From positions 1 to 64,000 of the forward strand of contig JBCBQC010000016.1 of the NCBI GenBank assembly GCA_039820405.1: a DNA stretch of 64,000 nucleotides, given 5' to 3'. Position 1 is the stretch's first letter. Every line of letters begins with the position of its first letter. Under the pieces are notes generated by a model. It was not told the DNA's origin and searched no databases. It saw only the letters and a program-made list of their open reading frames with translations. Shown piece by piece: positions 53,728 through 63,200 of the stretch. The position numbers were made by a program, and so were the translations under genes. Source of the stretch: CALLVY01 sp937899855 (GTDB lineage: Bacteria; Bacteroidota; Bacteroidia; Chitinophagales; Saprospiraceae).

Positions 53728-55413
53728 CTACCAGGTGTAACCCACGTAAATGCCAATGCTGTTTAGCTGGAGACCAATGCTTTTGTAGGGGTAAAATTCC
53801 AACACTTCTATTGCCGGTGAATCAGGCATTTGGTAACGGCTGTTAAACAGGTTGTTGGTCTGGAATTGGACGAAGACCCCGAGTGGGACCCGACCCAGCA
53901 CAAAGCCCGCATCGGCTAGTATCCCGTAGCTGTGTTCAAAGGAGGTCCTTCCGGCGGGATCGGTAGGAAACACCTCCACAAAATTGTAGCGATAGTTGTT
54001 GTCGTAAAACGAATGACTGACCACCCCGGAACAGATTTCCTGATAGCTCAACTCCCCCCGTCGTTTGACCGAAAGGTTGTGGTTGTAAAAAATACCAATT
54101 GCGGTCCGCAAAAACCAGAGGTGTAAGCCGTACCGAGCCTGGATTTGTACGGACTGTACGTCGAGGTAGGCACGGGTAATATTGAAGTTGGTGTAGCAAT
54201 TGGAAGACCGAAATTCCGAGTCGTCTCCCTGGTTAGCATAGGGCTGGGTACGGTACTGATACCCTAGGCCAAAGTCCAGGGTTCGAGTCTTTTTATCATC
54301 CAGGTAAATGTGATAGCGAGCTAAGGTAGTAAGGCCATTGCCAATACTGAAGACGAGGTCCTCATCGCCTCCGGTTTTGAGGCCCGCACCGTAGTTCCAA
54401 GCCCCAATAAGTTCGAAGTAATTTCGCTGGGTGATTTTTACTCCTATCTTTTGCGGTCTGCGTGTGGGTACACTTGCGCTGGTGGGCGGACAGCCATCGG
54501 TCCGGGAGCCTTTTACTTGTGGGCACCGATCGTACTTGTTGATAATCCCATCCTTGTCCAGGTCACAGGTATCGCTGCTATTGTCGGGAACACAGGGGCG
54601 ATTGTCCAGGCGGTCGTAGCGGCGGTGGTTGGTAGCCACGTCGGGATGGTAGCCATCTCCGTCATCATCGGTACAGCCCTGGCTGTCGACTTGGGCACCG
54701 GGCCGGGTGAGAGGGCAACGGTCCAAATCGTCGAGCACGCCGTCTCCATCCGCATCACAGTCCGCCCGGCGGGGGATACAGCGGTCGTCGTCGTGGGGAT
54801 CAAAGCGGGGATCGTCGCGGGGAAGATCCGGGAAGCAGCCGTCCCGGTCCTGATCAGTACAACCCCGTGGGTTGGTGGAGGCACCGGGCCGAGTGAAGGG
54901 GCAGCGATCGAGTAAGTCGGGGACTTGGTCCTGATCGCCATCCCGGTAGCGGTAGACGCCGTGTAGCAATAGCTCGTTTCCCCAGTTGCTAAGCTGGTAG
55001 GCGAGTAAAAGGGTATCCCTACGTTTTTGTGGAGAGGGGGCCTGGGTGGTATGCAGCTTGATCGCGTAGGCGATGACCCGGACCTGATCACCTAGGGCCC
55101 GGTCCAGTATCGTAAACTGTTTTCCCCACAGCGTAATATCGATCGGGGAGGTGGTCGTATCCCGATCCAGAGCATTGAGGTAATCGTCGAGGAGTAGGTC
55201 GTGGCTACGGGGGAAGCGACCCAGATCATTGGGCAGGTAGATATCGGGGCTGCTCAGGTAGCGCTGTACCTTGCGCTCGGTGGCCTGGCCTCGTTGGGCC
55301 AGGTTGAGGATGTTTTCAAACTCCTGTACGGCTCGGGACACGGTCACCTCGTCGATTTGTGCCCAGAGCAGTTGCCCACTCAACAGCAATCCGCAAAGTA
55401 TTACCCAGCGCAT
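53728..55413 (-). CDS. Outer-membrane protein with thrombospondin type 3 calcium repeats
   Basis: Protein of 561 residues: signal MRWVILCGLLLSGQLLWAQ; helical N-terminal region to about 165; then TSP3-like calcium repeats (about 170-300) such as DQDQVPDLLDRCPFTRPG, DADGDGVLDDLDRCPLTRPG and DLDKDGIINKYDRCPQVKG; then a C-terminal membrane barrel of about 245 residues with alternating strands (YHIYLDDKKTRTLDFGLGYQ) ending in SIGIYVGYTW. TSP3 repeats bind Ca2+ and usually space the barrel from a periplasmic partner. Its start overlaps the previous stop by one base (TGATG), so it is translationally coupled. Confidence 0.85.
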   Translation of the reverse strand: MRWVILCGLLLSGQLLWAQIDEVTVSRAVQEFENILNLAQRGQATERKVQRYLSSPDIYLPNDLGRFPRSHDLLLDDYLNALDRDTTTSPIDITLWGKQFTILDRALGDQVRVIAYAIKLHTTQAPSPQKRRDTLLLAYQLSNWGNELLLHGVYRYRDGDQDQVPDLLDRCPFTRPGASTNPRGCTDQDRDGCFPDLPRDDPRFDPHDDDRCIPRRADCDADGDGVLDDLDRCPLTRPGAQVDSQGCTDDDGDGYHPDVATNHRRYDRLDNRPCVPDNSSDTCDLDKDGIINKYDRCPQVKGSRTDGCPPTSASVPTRRPQKIGVKITQRNYFELIGAWNYGAGLKTGGDEDLVFSIGNGLTTLARYHIYLDDKKTRTLDFGLGYQYRTQPYANQGDDSEFRSSNCYTNFNITRAYLDVQSVQIQARYGLHLWFLRTAIGIFYNHNLSVKRRGELSYQEICSGVVSHSFYDNNYRYNFVEVFPTDPAGRTSFEHSYGILADAGFVLGRVPLGVFVQFQTNNLFNSRYQMPDSPAIEVLEFYPYKSIGLQLNSIGIYVGYTW

Positions 55414-56030
55414 CAGTTTGAGTCGGATTGGGGGAGCAACTCATCGAGTTGGTCCAGGGGCAAGGTCGCTTCGGCTTCAATTTTCATAAACTTGATCTCC
55501 TGGTACTGGCGCTTGGTCAACTGATCGATCCGTTCGCTGACTTTGACCGTTACCTTTTTGATGGTGATGTCGCCGTAGATCGTCTCCCCCCTTTCATCGA
55601 GCCCCTTAAATACCTGGATGTAGCGTCCGATGAGTTCGTACACCCCATTGCCGAGGTCGCTAAAGCGGGCCCCCGTCAGCGGCTGGTCCTGAATCCATTC
55701 GATGGCGATATTGGCGTAGGTCAGGTTATCGCGCAGTCGGTAAAAGTAGCGTTGGGCCGGCAATTGGCGGGGCCGCCGATCGATGAGGCTCGTTACTTCA
55801 ATGGTGGCCGTGGGATCGAATTTTTTCAGCACCCGATTTATTTTTCGAGTTCGAACGGGCTCGGGAATGGTCTTATCGGCGATGTCCGAAATGTAGACTT
55901 TGAGCAGCTCGATTTCGCGATCGGTACTGCGGACGATGGCCTCCAGCTTTTGTTGGGTGCTCCGGTCTTGGGCCCGGGCGTAGGAGCTCAGGAGCAGGAG
56001 TAGACCGAGGATGGGATAGGCTTTAATCAT
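55413..56030 (-). CDS. Secreted hypothetical protein
   Basis: Protein of 205 residues: signal MIKAYPILGLLLLLSSYARA then Q, followed by a mixed helix/strand domain (STQQKLEAIVRSTDREIELL; YFYRLRDNLTYANIAIEWIQ; GVYELIGRYIQVFKGLDERG). The strand/helix order around 90-180 vaguely recalls NTF2-like folds, which is a weak guess. It is not recognised as a known family. It lies between the EAD11-like gene (8-base overlap) and the TSP3 gene (1-base overlap), so the three are coupled and probably form a complex. Confidence 0.7.
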   Translation of the reverse strand: MIKAYPILGLLLLLSSYARAQDRSTQQKLEAIVRSTDREIELLKVYISDIADKTIPEPVRTRKINRVLKKFDPTATIEVTSLIDRRPRQLPAQRYFYRLRDNLTYANIAIEWIQDQPLTGARFSDLGNGVYELIGRYIQVFKGLDERGETIYGDITIKKVTVKVSERIDQLTKRQYQEIKFMKIEAEATLPLDQLDELLPQSDSN

Positions 56031-56496
56031 GGCGGTAGTGGCTTAGGTCAATACTGAGTTGGCCGTTCGGTGCGGAGCGATCGATCCGTTCAACGGCGAT
56101 GCGCTCCGGGTGGCGCTGGGTGTGGAGGTCCAGCAGGTAATCCGACCAGTCCTGGCGCTGGGTGCGCTGCGGGTCTTCCCAACGGATCCAGACGAGGGTG
56201 CCGCTGGGGTAGCGCTCGGTGAGGTCTTGTAAAAGTTCGTCATTGCCCCGGTTCTGGGCCAGGCGATTGAGTTGGGCTTGCAGTTGCTGCCGCTCGGCGG
56301 CGACGGCGGTTGGCAGCAGACCAGACCATTTGGCACCGGTGTAGCCGCCGCTGATTAAGATCAGGAGCAAGAGCATCAGCCAGGGGGACCGGGAGCGGCG
56401 CTCGGGTGGGGGATTGGGTTGAGCTGGGGGTGGGGTGAGGTTCTCGTTTTCGCGTAGCCACGCGATGAGCGTCCGGCTGATTTGATTGTGCTCCAC
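56023..56496 (-). CDS. Single-pass membrane protein with partial EAD11-like N-terminus
   Basis: From GTG 56496 the protein has 157 residues: a short cytoplasmic part, one membrane helix (about 36-54, SPWLMLLLLILISGGYTGAK) and a coiled/periplasmic part (AAERQQLQAQLNRLAQNRG, then WIRWEDPQRTQRQDWSDYLL). In-frame codons continue upstream to 56601 and read SARRADQDKQWGTITEADYR directly before VEHNQISRTLIAWL. This matches the end of Effector-Associated Domain 11 (LxxRxxxxxxxxxxGxIsxeeyxxexNxIxxaLL), but no ATG exists before the TAA at 56602-56604. Either an unusual start is used or the gene has lost its 5' end. It overlaps the next gene by 8 bases. Confidence 0.6.
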   Translation of the reverse strand: MEHNQISRTLIAWLRENENLTPPPAQPNPPPERRSRSPWLMLLLLILISGGYTGAKWSGLLPTAVAAERQQLQAQLNRLAQNRGNDELLQDLTERYPSGTLVWIRWEDPQRTQRQDWSDYLLDLHTQRHPERIAVERIDRSAPNGQLSIDLSHYRHD

Positions 56497-56601
56497 TCGG
56501 TAGTCGGCCTCCGTAATGGTGCCCCATTGTTTGTCCTGATCGGCCCGGCGGGCGGATAATTTTCCACTCCTAGTAAAAAATGTTAGGCCAATGTTGTGAA
56601 A

Positions 56602-56850
56602 TTAAATCATTATAGCTAATTTTAATATCTGAAACCATACTCATGGCCCAAGGAGTTTGCCACTGGCAACCGACCACAAAAACTTTCACCACATTTACTG
56701 ACCTACAACGAAGGAATTGACTGGACTACTGTTTCGTCAATGATCCCGCTACTCGTGTGGTAGCCCCACTAGCTATTTGCCCAAGGTAAAGCTTCTTGCT
56801 GCCTTGCGGCCCCTAAACCCGTAGTTCCATTTTTCTACAAACCCGCTTTC
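56602..56850. other. Divergent intergenic region upstream of the NRPS cluster
   Basis: The 249 bases separate the minus-strand EAD11-like operon from the NRPS gene and must hold both promoters. It is clearly more AT-rich on its left side. The plus-strand stretch CTATTTGCCC (about 56773-56782) and TACTGTTTCG (about 56730) are partial -7 matches, neither exact. A short minus-strand frame (MVSDIKISYNDLISQHWPNI...) is probably chance. No terminator was seen. Confidence 0.4.
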
Positions 56851-59800
56851 ATGGATTCAAAAAACCCAACCCCAAAAGACGAATTGGCGCGCAAACGCAA
56901 GCTGTTGATCGCCAAAAAGTTGAACCAGATTTCGGAAACAAATACCAAAATCAAGGCCCAGAAGCACGATCGCCCCGTGCCGCTTTCCTTCGCCCAACAA
57001 CGCATGTGGTTCCTGGACCAATTGGTGCCCAACTCCTCGCTCTACAACATCTTTAACATCCTCCACTTTCCCAGCCAGCTCAACCTCACGGTGCTCCACA
57101 AGTGCCTCCAGGAGATCGTTCGGCGCCACGAATCCCTGCGGACCATCTTTAAAATGATCGACGGGGAGCCCAAGCAAGTCATTCTTCCCGAACTTTTTGT
57201 TCCCCTGCCCGTCATCGACGTCAGCAAGACCGTCCCCAACCGCCGGCAAAACGAACTGCGCCAAATCATCAACGCCGAGGCCCGCCAACCCTTCCAACTC
57301 ACCACCGGCCCCCTCGTCCGCGCTACCCTCATCAAACGCAACCAACAAGACTACGTCTTTCTCCTCGCCATGCACCACATCATCACCGACGGCTGGTCGA
57401 TGAACATCTTCCTCCAGGAGCTGACCCAACTCTACGAAGCTTTCTCCAAAGGACTGCCCTCCCCCTACACCGAACTGCTCATCCAGTACCCCGACTTTGC
57501 CGTCTGGCAGCGCGATTGGCTGCGCGGCGCCATCCTGGACAAACAAGTGACCTACTGGGAAAATAAGCTAAAGGATTATTCGCCCATCCAAATCCCCACC
57601 GATCACCCCCGCTCCTCCGTCCAAACCTTTGTCGGGACCACCACCACCTTTGACCTGCCCGCCTTTCACCACCAATCGCTCAAAAAAATCTGTCAGCGCA
57701 AGGGCATGACCCTCTTTATGGTGATGCTGGCCATCCTAAAAATCCTCATCTACCGACTGACCGGGAAGGGCCAAATCGTAATCGGCTCGCCCATCTCAGG
57801 CCGCAACCGAACCGAACTAGAGGGCTTGATCGGCTTCTTTGTCAACACCCTCGTTTTTTGTACAGAACTCCGGCCGGACGACGATTTCGAAGCGGTGCTG
57901 GAGAAGGTCAAAGAAACGGCCCTGGGAGCCTACTCGCACCAAGACTTACCCTTCGAGATGTTGGTGGAGAAGCTGCAAATCGAACGCGACCTGAGTCAGA
58001 ATCCCCTCTTTCAAATCATGTTTCAGGTGGTGGCGAAAAATACGCCATCCAATAAGGGGGACGACGGGCTGCCCACCATTTCGATGGGCAGTGCCAAATT
58101 CGACCTGACGGTTTCTTTTGAAGATTACCTCGATGGTCTGGTGGGCCTGATCGAGTACAACACCGACCTGTTTGAGGCGGCTACCATCGACCGGATCATC
58201 GCCTTGTTCCAATACCTTACCCACCAATTGATCGAGCAACCGGAACGGGCCATTCGCGAATTGAGCCTCGTATCGGAGACTGAGGAGCAGCGCCTGATTC
58301 ACGATTACAACGCCACGGCGACCGACTATCCGGCCCAAAGCAATCTGGCCGAGCTGTTTCGCCAGCAAGCCCGCATTCACCCCGATAAGATGGCGGGCAA
58401 GTACGGGGCGGTGGAGTTGAGCTACCGCGAACTGGACGAGCGGTCGAACCAACTCGCACGGCTTTTACGCGATCAATACGGCGTCCGGCGGGAAACCATC
58501 GTCGGCATTTACCTGGACCGCTCGGCCGAGTTGCTGGTGGCCATCCTGGGCATCATCAAGGCGGGCGCCTGCTACCTGCCCCTCGATCTGGATTACCCGA
58601 CCGAGCGGTTGAGCCTGATGCTGGAAGATACCCGTGCCCGACTGGTCCTGACTCAGCCCCAATTCCGATCGCAACTCGAAACCAACTCCGTGCTGCTGGT
58701 AGATTACTCCTTCGACCAGTTGGCACATCAGGGCCTATCTACCCAGCCCCTCGATTGGCCACACCATCCCGACCAGGCGGCTTACGTCATGTACACCTCG
58801 GGCTCGACCGGTCGTCCCAAAGGCATTACCATCACCCACCGGGGGATCATCCGTTTGGTCCGGCAGACCAATTACTTGGACTTGCAGTCGACCGATGTGC
58901 TGGCGCAGGCTTCCAATACCTCCTTTGATGCCTCCACCTTCGAGATCTGGGGGGCGCTGTTGCACGGCGCTACCTTGGTGGGGATCGACAAGACGACGAG
59001 CATCAATCCCAAGGCTTATTTTAAGACCATTGAAGCGGAAAATATCAATACCATTTTTGTGACCACCGCGCTCCTCAACCAATTTGGCAAACAGGCGCCC
59101 TGGGCCTTCCGATCGGTAGACAAGGTGCTGTTTGGGGGAGAAGCCGCGACGGCTAAGTGGGTTCGGGAGGTCCTGCAAAACAGTGCCCCCCGCGAGCTCC
59201 TCAACCTGTACGGTCCGACGGAGAGTACGACCTTCGCTACCTGGTTTTCGGTGGCGCGACTGGACAAGCAGGATACCGTCGTACCGATCGGGCGGGCGGT
59301 GGCCAATACGCGTGTCTACGTGCTGGACGAGCATTTGCGGGCGGTGCCCGTGGGGGTGCCGGGGGAGTTGTACATTGGGGGGGATGGCCTGGCGCGGGCT
59401 TACTTGGGCCAGCCGGGGATGACGGCGGCCCACTTCCTGCCCGATCCCTACAGTCCGGTGCCCGGCGCCCGAATGTACCGCACCAAGGACTTGGTCAAGT
59501 GGAACGAAGCAGGACAGCTCGTTTTTGTGGGGCGGATCGACAAGCAGGTCAAGTTGCGGGGCTTTAGGATTGAGTTGGGCGAAATTGAAAGTCACCTCGA
59601 TCGTATCGCGGGGGTTAATGAATCAATCGTCCAGTTGCGAACGCTAAAAAACGGACAGGCTTACTTGGTTGCCTACTTGGAGGTGGCAGAAAGCGAGCGC
59701 CCCAGCCCCGAATCCATCAAGACCCAACTCAAAAAGCATTTGCCCGAATACATGATTCCCGCGGCCCTGGTTCTGCTCGACCGCTTCCCCCATTCTCCGA

Positions 59801-60213
59801 ATGGCAAGATCGACCGTAAAAAGCTACCCGAGCCAGAGATGGCCAAGAGCGAACGCAGCCGCGCTACCTCCACGGTGGCCCTGACCCAAAACCAACGGGT
59901 CATCAGCGAGATTTGGATGGAGGTGCTCGGTCTGGAGTCGCTGGGCATCCACGATAACTTTTTTGATATCGGTGGTCATTCCCTGATGATCGCACTGGTC
60001 AACAACCGTTTGCAAGAAGAACTGCACCGCGAAATTCCGATCATTGACCTGTTCCAGTACCCGACGATCCACTCGCTGGCGACCCGGCTGGAAGCGACGA
60101 CCGAGACGGTCAGTATGGCCGAGCCCAAGGGCTTGAGTCACATCCGCGAGCGCGCCACCAATCGCAAACTGGCCCTCCAGCGCAAGCGGAGGTCGCACCG
60201 CAAACCCCGCTAA
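56851..60213 (+). CDS. Non-ribosomal peptide synthetase, one module (C-A-PCP)
   Basis: Megasynthase of 1120 residues. A charged N-terminal leader (1-45) precedes a condensation domain (about 46-480) opening SFAQQRMWFLDQL with active HHIITDG (175-181), LCL-like. The adenylation domain (about 498-960) has A3 YTSGSTGRPKG (647), A5 LYGPTES (786), A8 VKLRGFRIELGEIE and A10 NGKIDRKKL. A carrier domain (about 1005-1075) has DNFFDIGGHSL with Ser around 1042. By hand alignment to GrsA the pocket code reads D-A-F-F-L-G-L-T-F, near known Ile/Val codes. There is no epimerase or thioesterase. A basic tail (60 residues, RKLALQRKRRSHRKPR) may dock the PKS encoded 46 bases downstream. The C domain with no upstream module suggests acylation of the first residue or an earlier module elsewhere. 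Confidence 0.95.
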   Translation: MDSKNPTPKDELARKRKLLIAKKLNQISETNTKIKAQKHDRPVPLSFAQQRMWFLDQLVPNSSLYNIFNILHFPSQLNLTVLHKCLQEIVRRHESLRTIFKMIDGEPKQVILPELFVPLPVIDVSKTVPNRRQNELRQIINAEARQPFQLTTGPLVRATLIKRNQQDYVFLLAMHHIITDGWSMNIFLQELTQLYEAFSKGLPSPYTELLIQYPDFAVWQRDWLRGAILDKQVTYWENKLKDYSPIQIPTDHPRSSVQTFVGTTTTFDLPAFHHQSLKKICQRKGMTLFMVMLAILKILIYRLTGKGQIVIGSPISGRNRTELEGLIGFFVNTLVFCTELRPDDDFEAVLEKVKETALGAYSHQDLPFEMLVEKLQIERDLSQNPLFQIMFQVVAKNTPSNKGDDGLPTISMGSAKFDLTVSFEDYLDGLVGLIEYNTDLFEAATIDRIIALFQYLTHQLIEQPERAIRELSLVSETEEQRLIHDYNATATDYPAQSNLAELFRQQARIHPDKMAGKYGAVELSYRELDERSNQLARLLRDQYGVRRETIVGIYLDRSAELLVAILGIIKAGACYLPLDLDYPTERLSLMLEDTRARLVLTQPQFRSQLETNSVLLVDYSFDQLAHQGLSTQPLDWPHHPDQAAYVMYTSGSTGRPKGITITHRGIIRLVRQTNYLDLQSTDVLAQASNTSFDASTFEIWGALLHGATLVGIDKTTSINPKAYFKTIEAENINTIFVTTALLNQFGKQAPWAFRSVDKVLFGGEAATAKWVREVLQNSAPRELLNLYGPTESTTFATWFSVARLDKQDTVVPIGRAVANTRVYVLDEHLRAVPVGVPGELYIGGDGLARAYLGQPGMTAAHFLPDPYSPVPGARMYRTKDLVKWNEAGQLVFVGRIDKQVKLRGFRIELGEIESHLDRIAGVNESIVQLRTLKNGQAYLVAYLEVAESERPSPESIKTQLKKHLPEYMIPAALVLLDRFPHSPNGKIDRKKLPEPEMAKSERSRATSTVALTQNQRVISEIWMEVLGLESLGIHDNFFDIGGHSLMIALVNNRLQEELHREIPIIDLFQYPTIHSLATRLEATTETVSMAEPKGLSHIRERATNRKLALQRKRRSHRKPR

Positions 60214-60259
60214 GCTTTTTTATTCCATCACCCCAACCCTTCACCAAAAGGAAACTACC

Positions 60260-63200
60260 ATGTCTACGCTCCCCAATGACGACCTTTTATCAAACAGTAT
60301 TGCGGTAATTGGAATGGCCTGTCGCTTTCCGCGCGCCACCAATCCCAAGGAATACTGGAAACTCCTCCACGACGGCATCGAATGCGTCGAGGAGATTACC
60401 GAGGCGGACCTGATCAAAGCGGGTCTCAACCCCGAAGTACTGCACCATCCCAACTTTGTGAGTCGGCAGGTGGTGCTCGACGACATTGATATTTTTGATG
60501 CCGATTTTTTTGGCTACTTCCCCCGCGACGCCGAGATCCTCGACCCCCAACAACGAATCCTGCTGGAATGCGCTTGGGAAGCACTAGAGAGCTCCGCTTA
60601 TATTCCCGAGAAGTCGGAAGAGGTGATCGGCGTCTTTGCGGGGAGTGACATGAGCCAGTACCTGTTCAACGTGTATTCCAATCGCGAGATCATGGAATCG
60701 GTGGGCTTGTTTCAGGTCAATCTGGCCAACGATAAGGACCACGTCACGACGCGGGTCGCTTACAAGCTGAATCTCAACGGACCCGCCGTGACGGTACAAA
60801 CGACTTGCTCTACCTCGCTCGTCGCCATCTCCATGGCTTGCCAAAGCCTGTTGAGCTACCAGTGCGACATTGCCCTGGCGGGAGGAACGGCCATTGCGCT
60901 GACCCAAAAGGTGGGCTACGTCTACCAGGAGGGAGGCATCGCCTCACCGGATGGTTACTGTCGTGCTTTTGATGCCCGCGGGCAGGGAACCATCGGGGGT
61001 AGTGGTGCGGGAATGGTGGTGCTCAAACGCCTGGAGGAAGCACTGGCGGACGGTGATGAGATTCAGGCCATCGTACGGGGTTTTGCGCTCAACAACGACG
61101 GGGCGCTCAAGGTGGGCTACACGGCACCGAGTGTGGAGGGGCAATCCGAGGTGATCGCGATGGCCCAGGCCATGGCCGAGGTCGACCCCGGCGACATCAC
61201 CTACGTCGAGGCCCACGGTACCGCCACTCCCTTGGGTGATCCCATCGAGGTTCGGGCCCTGACCGAGGCTTTCCGCGGTGGGACCACCAAGACGAACTAC
61301 TGCGGCATCGGTTCGGTCAAGACCAATTTGGGGCACATGAACTCCGCAGCCGGGGTAGGTGGTTTTATGAAAGTGGTGCTGGCCCTCAAAAACAAGCAGT
61401 TGCCCCCCAGCCTACACTTCGAGACGCCCAACCCCAATATCGACTTCCACCACAGCCCCTTTTACGTCGTGGATCGACTCCGCGATTGGGAGCCCGGTGA
61501 TCGACCGCGGATTGCGGGCATCAGTTCCTTTGGTATCGGGGGTACCAATGCCCACGTGATCCTGGAGGAAGCCCCCAAACGCCAGGCCCGGGATGGCCAG
61601 CAGGATTGGTTGTTGTTTCCCTTTTCGGCGCGAACGGAGTCGGCCCTGGAGCAGTTGGTGGAGCGACACCGGCAGTTTTGGGAAGAAAGTCCCGACTTGG
61701 ATTTGGCGGACGTGGCTTACACCTTGCAGGTGGGCCGCCGTGATTTTCGTTACCGTACTTTTAGGCTGTTGGAATCCACGACGGCGGCCGAAGCGGCGGA
61801 AAAGCTACGGCGCAGCCCCGGGGGAATCGTACAACGGGTGGAGGAAGAAGGGGCGGAGCGGCCGGTGGTATTTATGTTTTCGGGGCAGGGTAGCCAGTAC
61901 GTCAATATGGCCCGTGCGCTGTACACGAGCCAGCCGCTGTTTCGGGCCGAGATGGACCGCTGTAATGAATTGGTCCGGGCCTACAGTGGCTTGGATATCC
62001 TAGCCCTGATCTACCCGGCGGAGGGAGCGGAGGCCGCCGCGCAGGAGGCCCTGCGGCAAACGGCCAATACCCAGGTCGCGCTCTTTGTGGTGGAGTACGC
62101 GCTGGCCCAAGTGTGGCTGGCCTGGGGCATCCGGCCCAGCGCCATGGTGGGGCACAGCATCGGCGAATACGTGGCGGCTTGTGTAGCGGGGGTCTTTTCG
62201 CTGGAAGACAGCTTGAAAATTGTGGTGGAGCGGGGGCGCTTGATGCAGTCGGTGGAGCCAGGAGGGATGTTGAGTATCCCCTTGGCCGAACGCGAAGTAC
62301 TGTCCTCCTTACCGGCTGGAATTTCGGTCAGCGTCCTGAATAGCCCGCAGCAAACCGTCGTGTCGGGCTCGCTGGCGGACATCGCGGCGCTGGAGGAAGG
62401 CCTGCTCGCCCGGGGGCTAAAATGCCAGCGGCTGCAAACTTCTCACGCTTTTCACTCCCAAATGTTTGACCCCATCGTCGGCCCCTTTGCCGACATCATT
62501 GGCCAGTACGAGGCCCATCCTCCACGGATTCCCTTTGTTTCCAATACCAGTGGGACCTGGATTCAAGAAGAGGAAGCGATGAATCCGAATTATTGGGCGC
62601 GGCATTTGCGACAGCCCGTTCGCTTTTTTGAAAACATCGAAACGCTCAACGAGCAGACGGGCAGCCTATTTCTGGAGATCGGACCGGGGACGACCCTCCA
62701 ACGACTGACGCAGTCCATCTTGGAAGCGGCGGATCAGCACGTCCTAGCCTCTACGCCCCACCCCAAGGATCGCAGCAGCGCCAGTCGGACCATGGTCCAG
62801 ACGCTGGGGAGCTTGTGGCTACACGGACTGCCCGTAGACTGGTCGGGCTACTACGGCGAAGAAAAACGTGGCCGTCTATCCCTACCCACCTATCCCTTCG
62901 AGCGGAAGCGCTTTTGGATCAGTCCTCCCCAGGTTACGGAGGCAGCGGGACCGGCGCGGAAGAAGGACATGAGCGAATGGTTTTACGTGCCCAAATGGGA
63001 GGTGGTACAGCCCTACGCCAGGGTTGCGACACCGGAGACCTTGCACCTGCCCCAGGAACGTTTCGTGGTCTTTTTGGACAAGCAGGGATACGGACAGCCC
63101 TTTGTGGATTACCTGAGCGAACGCCCGGGAGTCGATCTGATCGTGGTACGCGCGGGTCGGTCCTTTGCCCAGCCCCAGCCCAATACCTTTAAGGTCAACC

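Noticed and set aside
58735..59595. 286-codon antisense frame in the adenylation domain
   Set aside because: Mirror of a conserved enzyme; no own motif.
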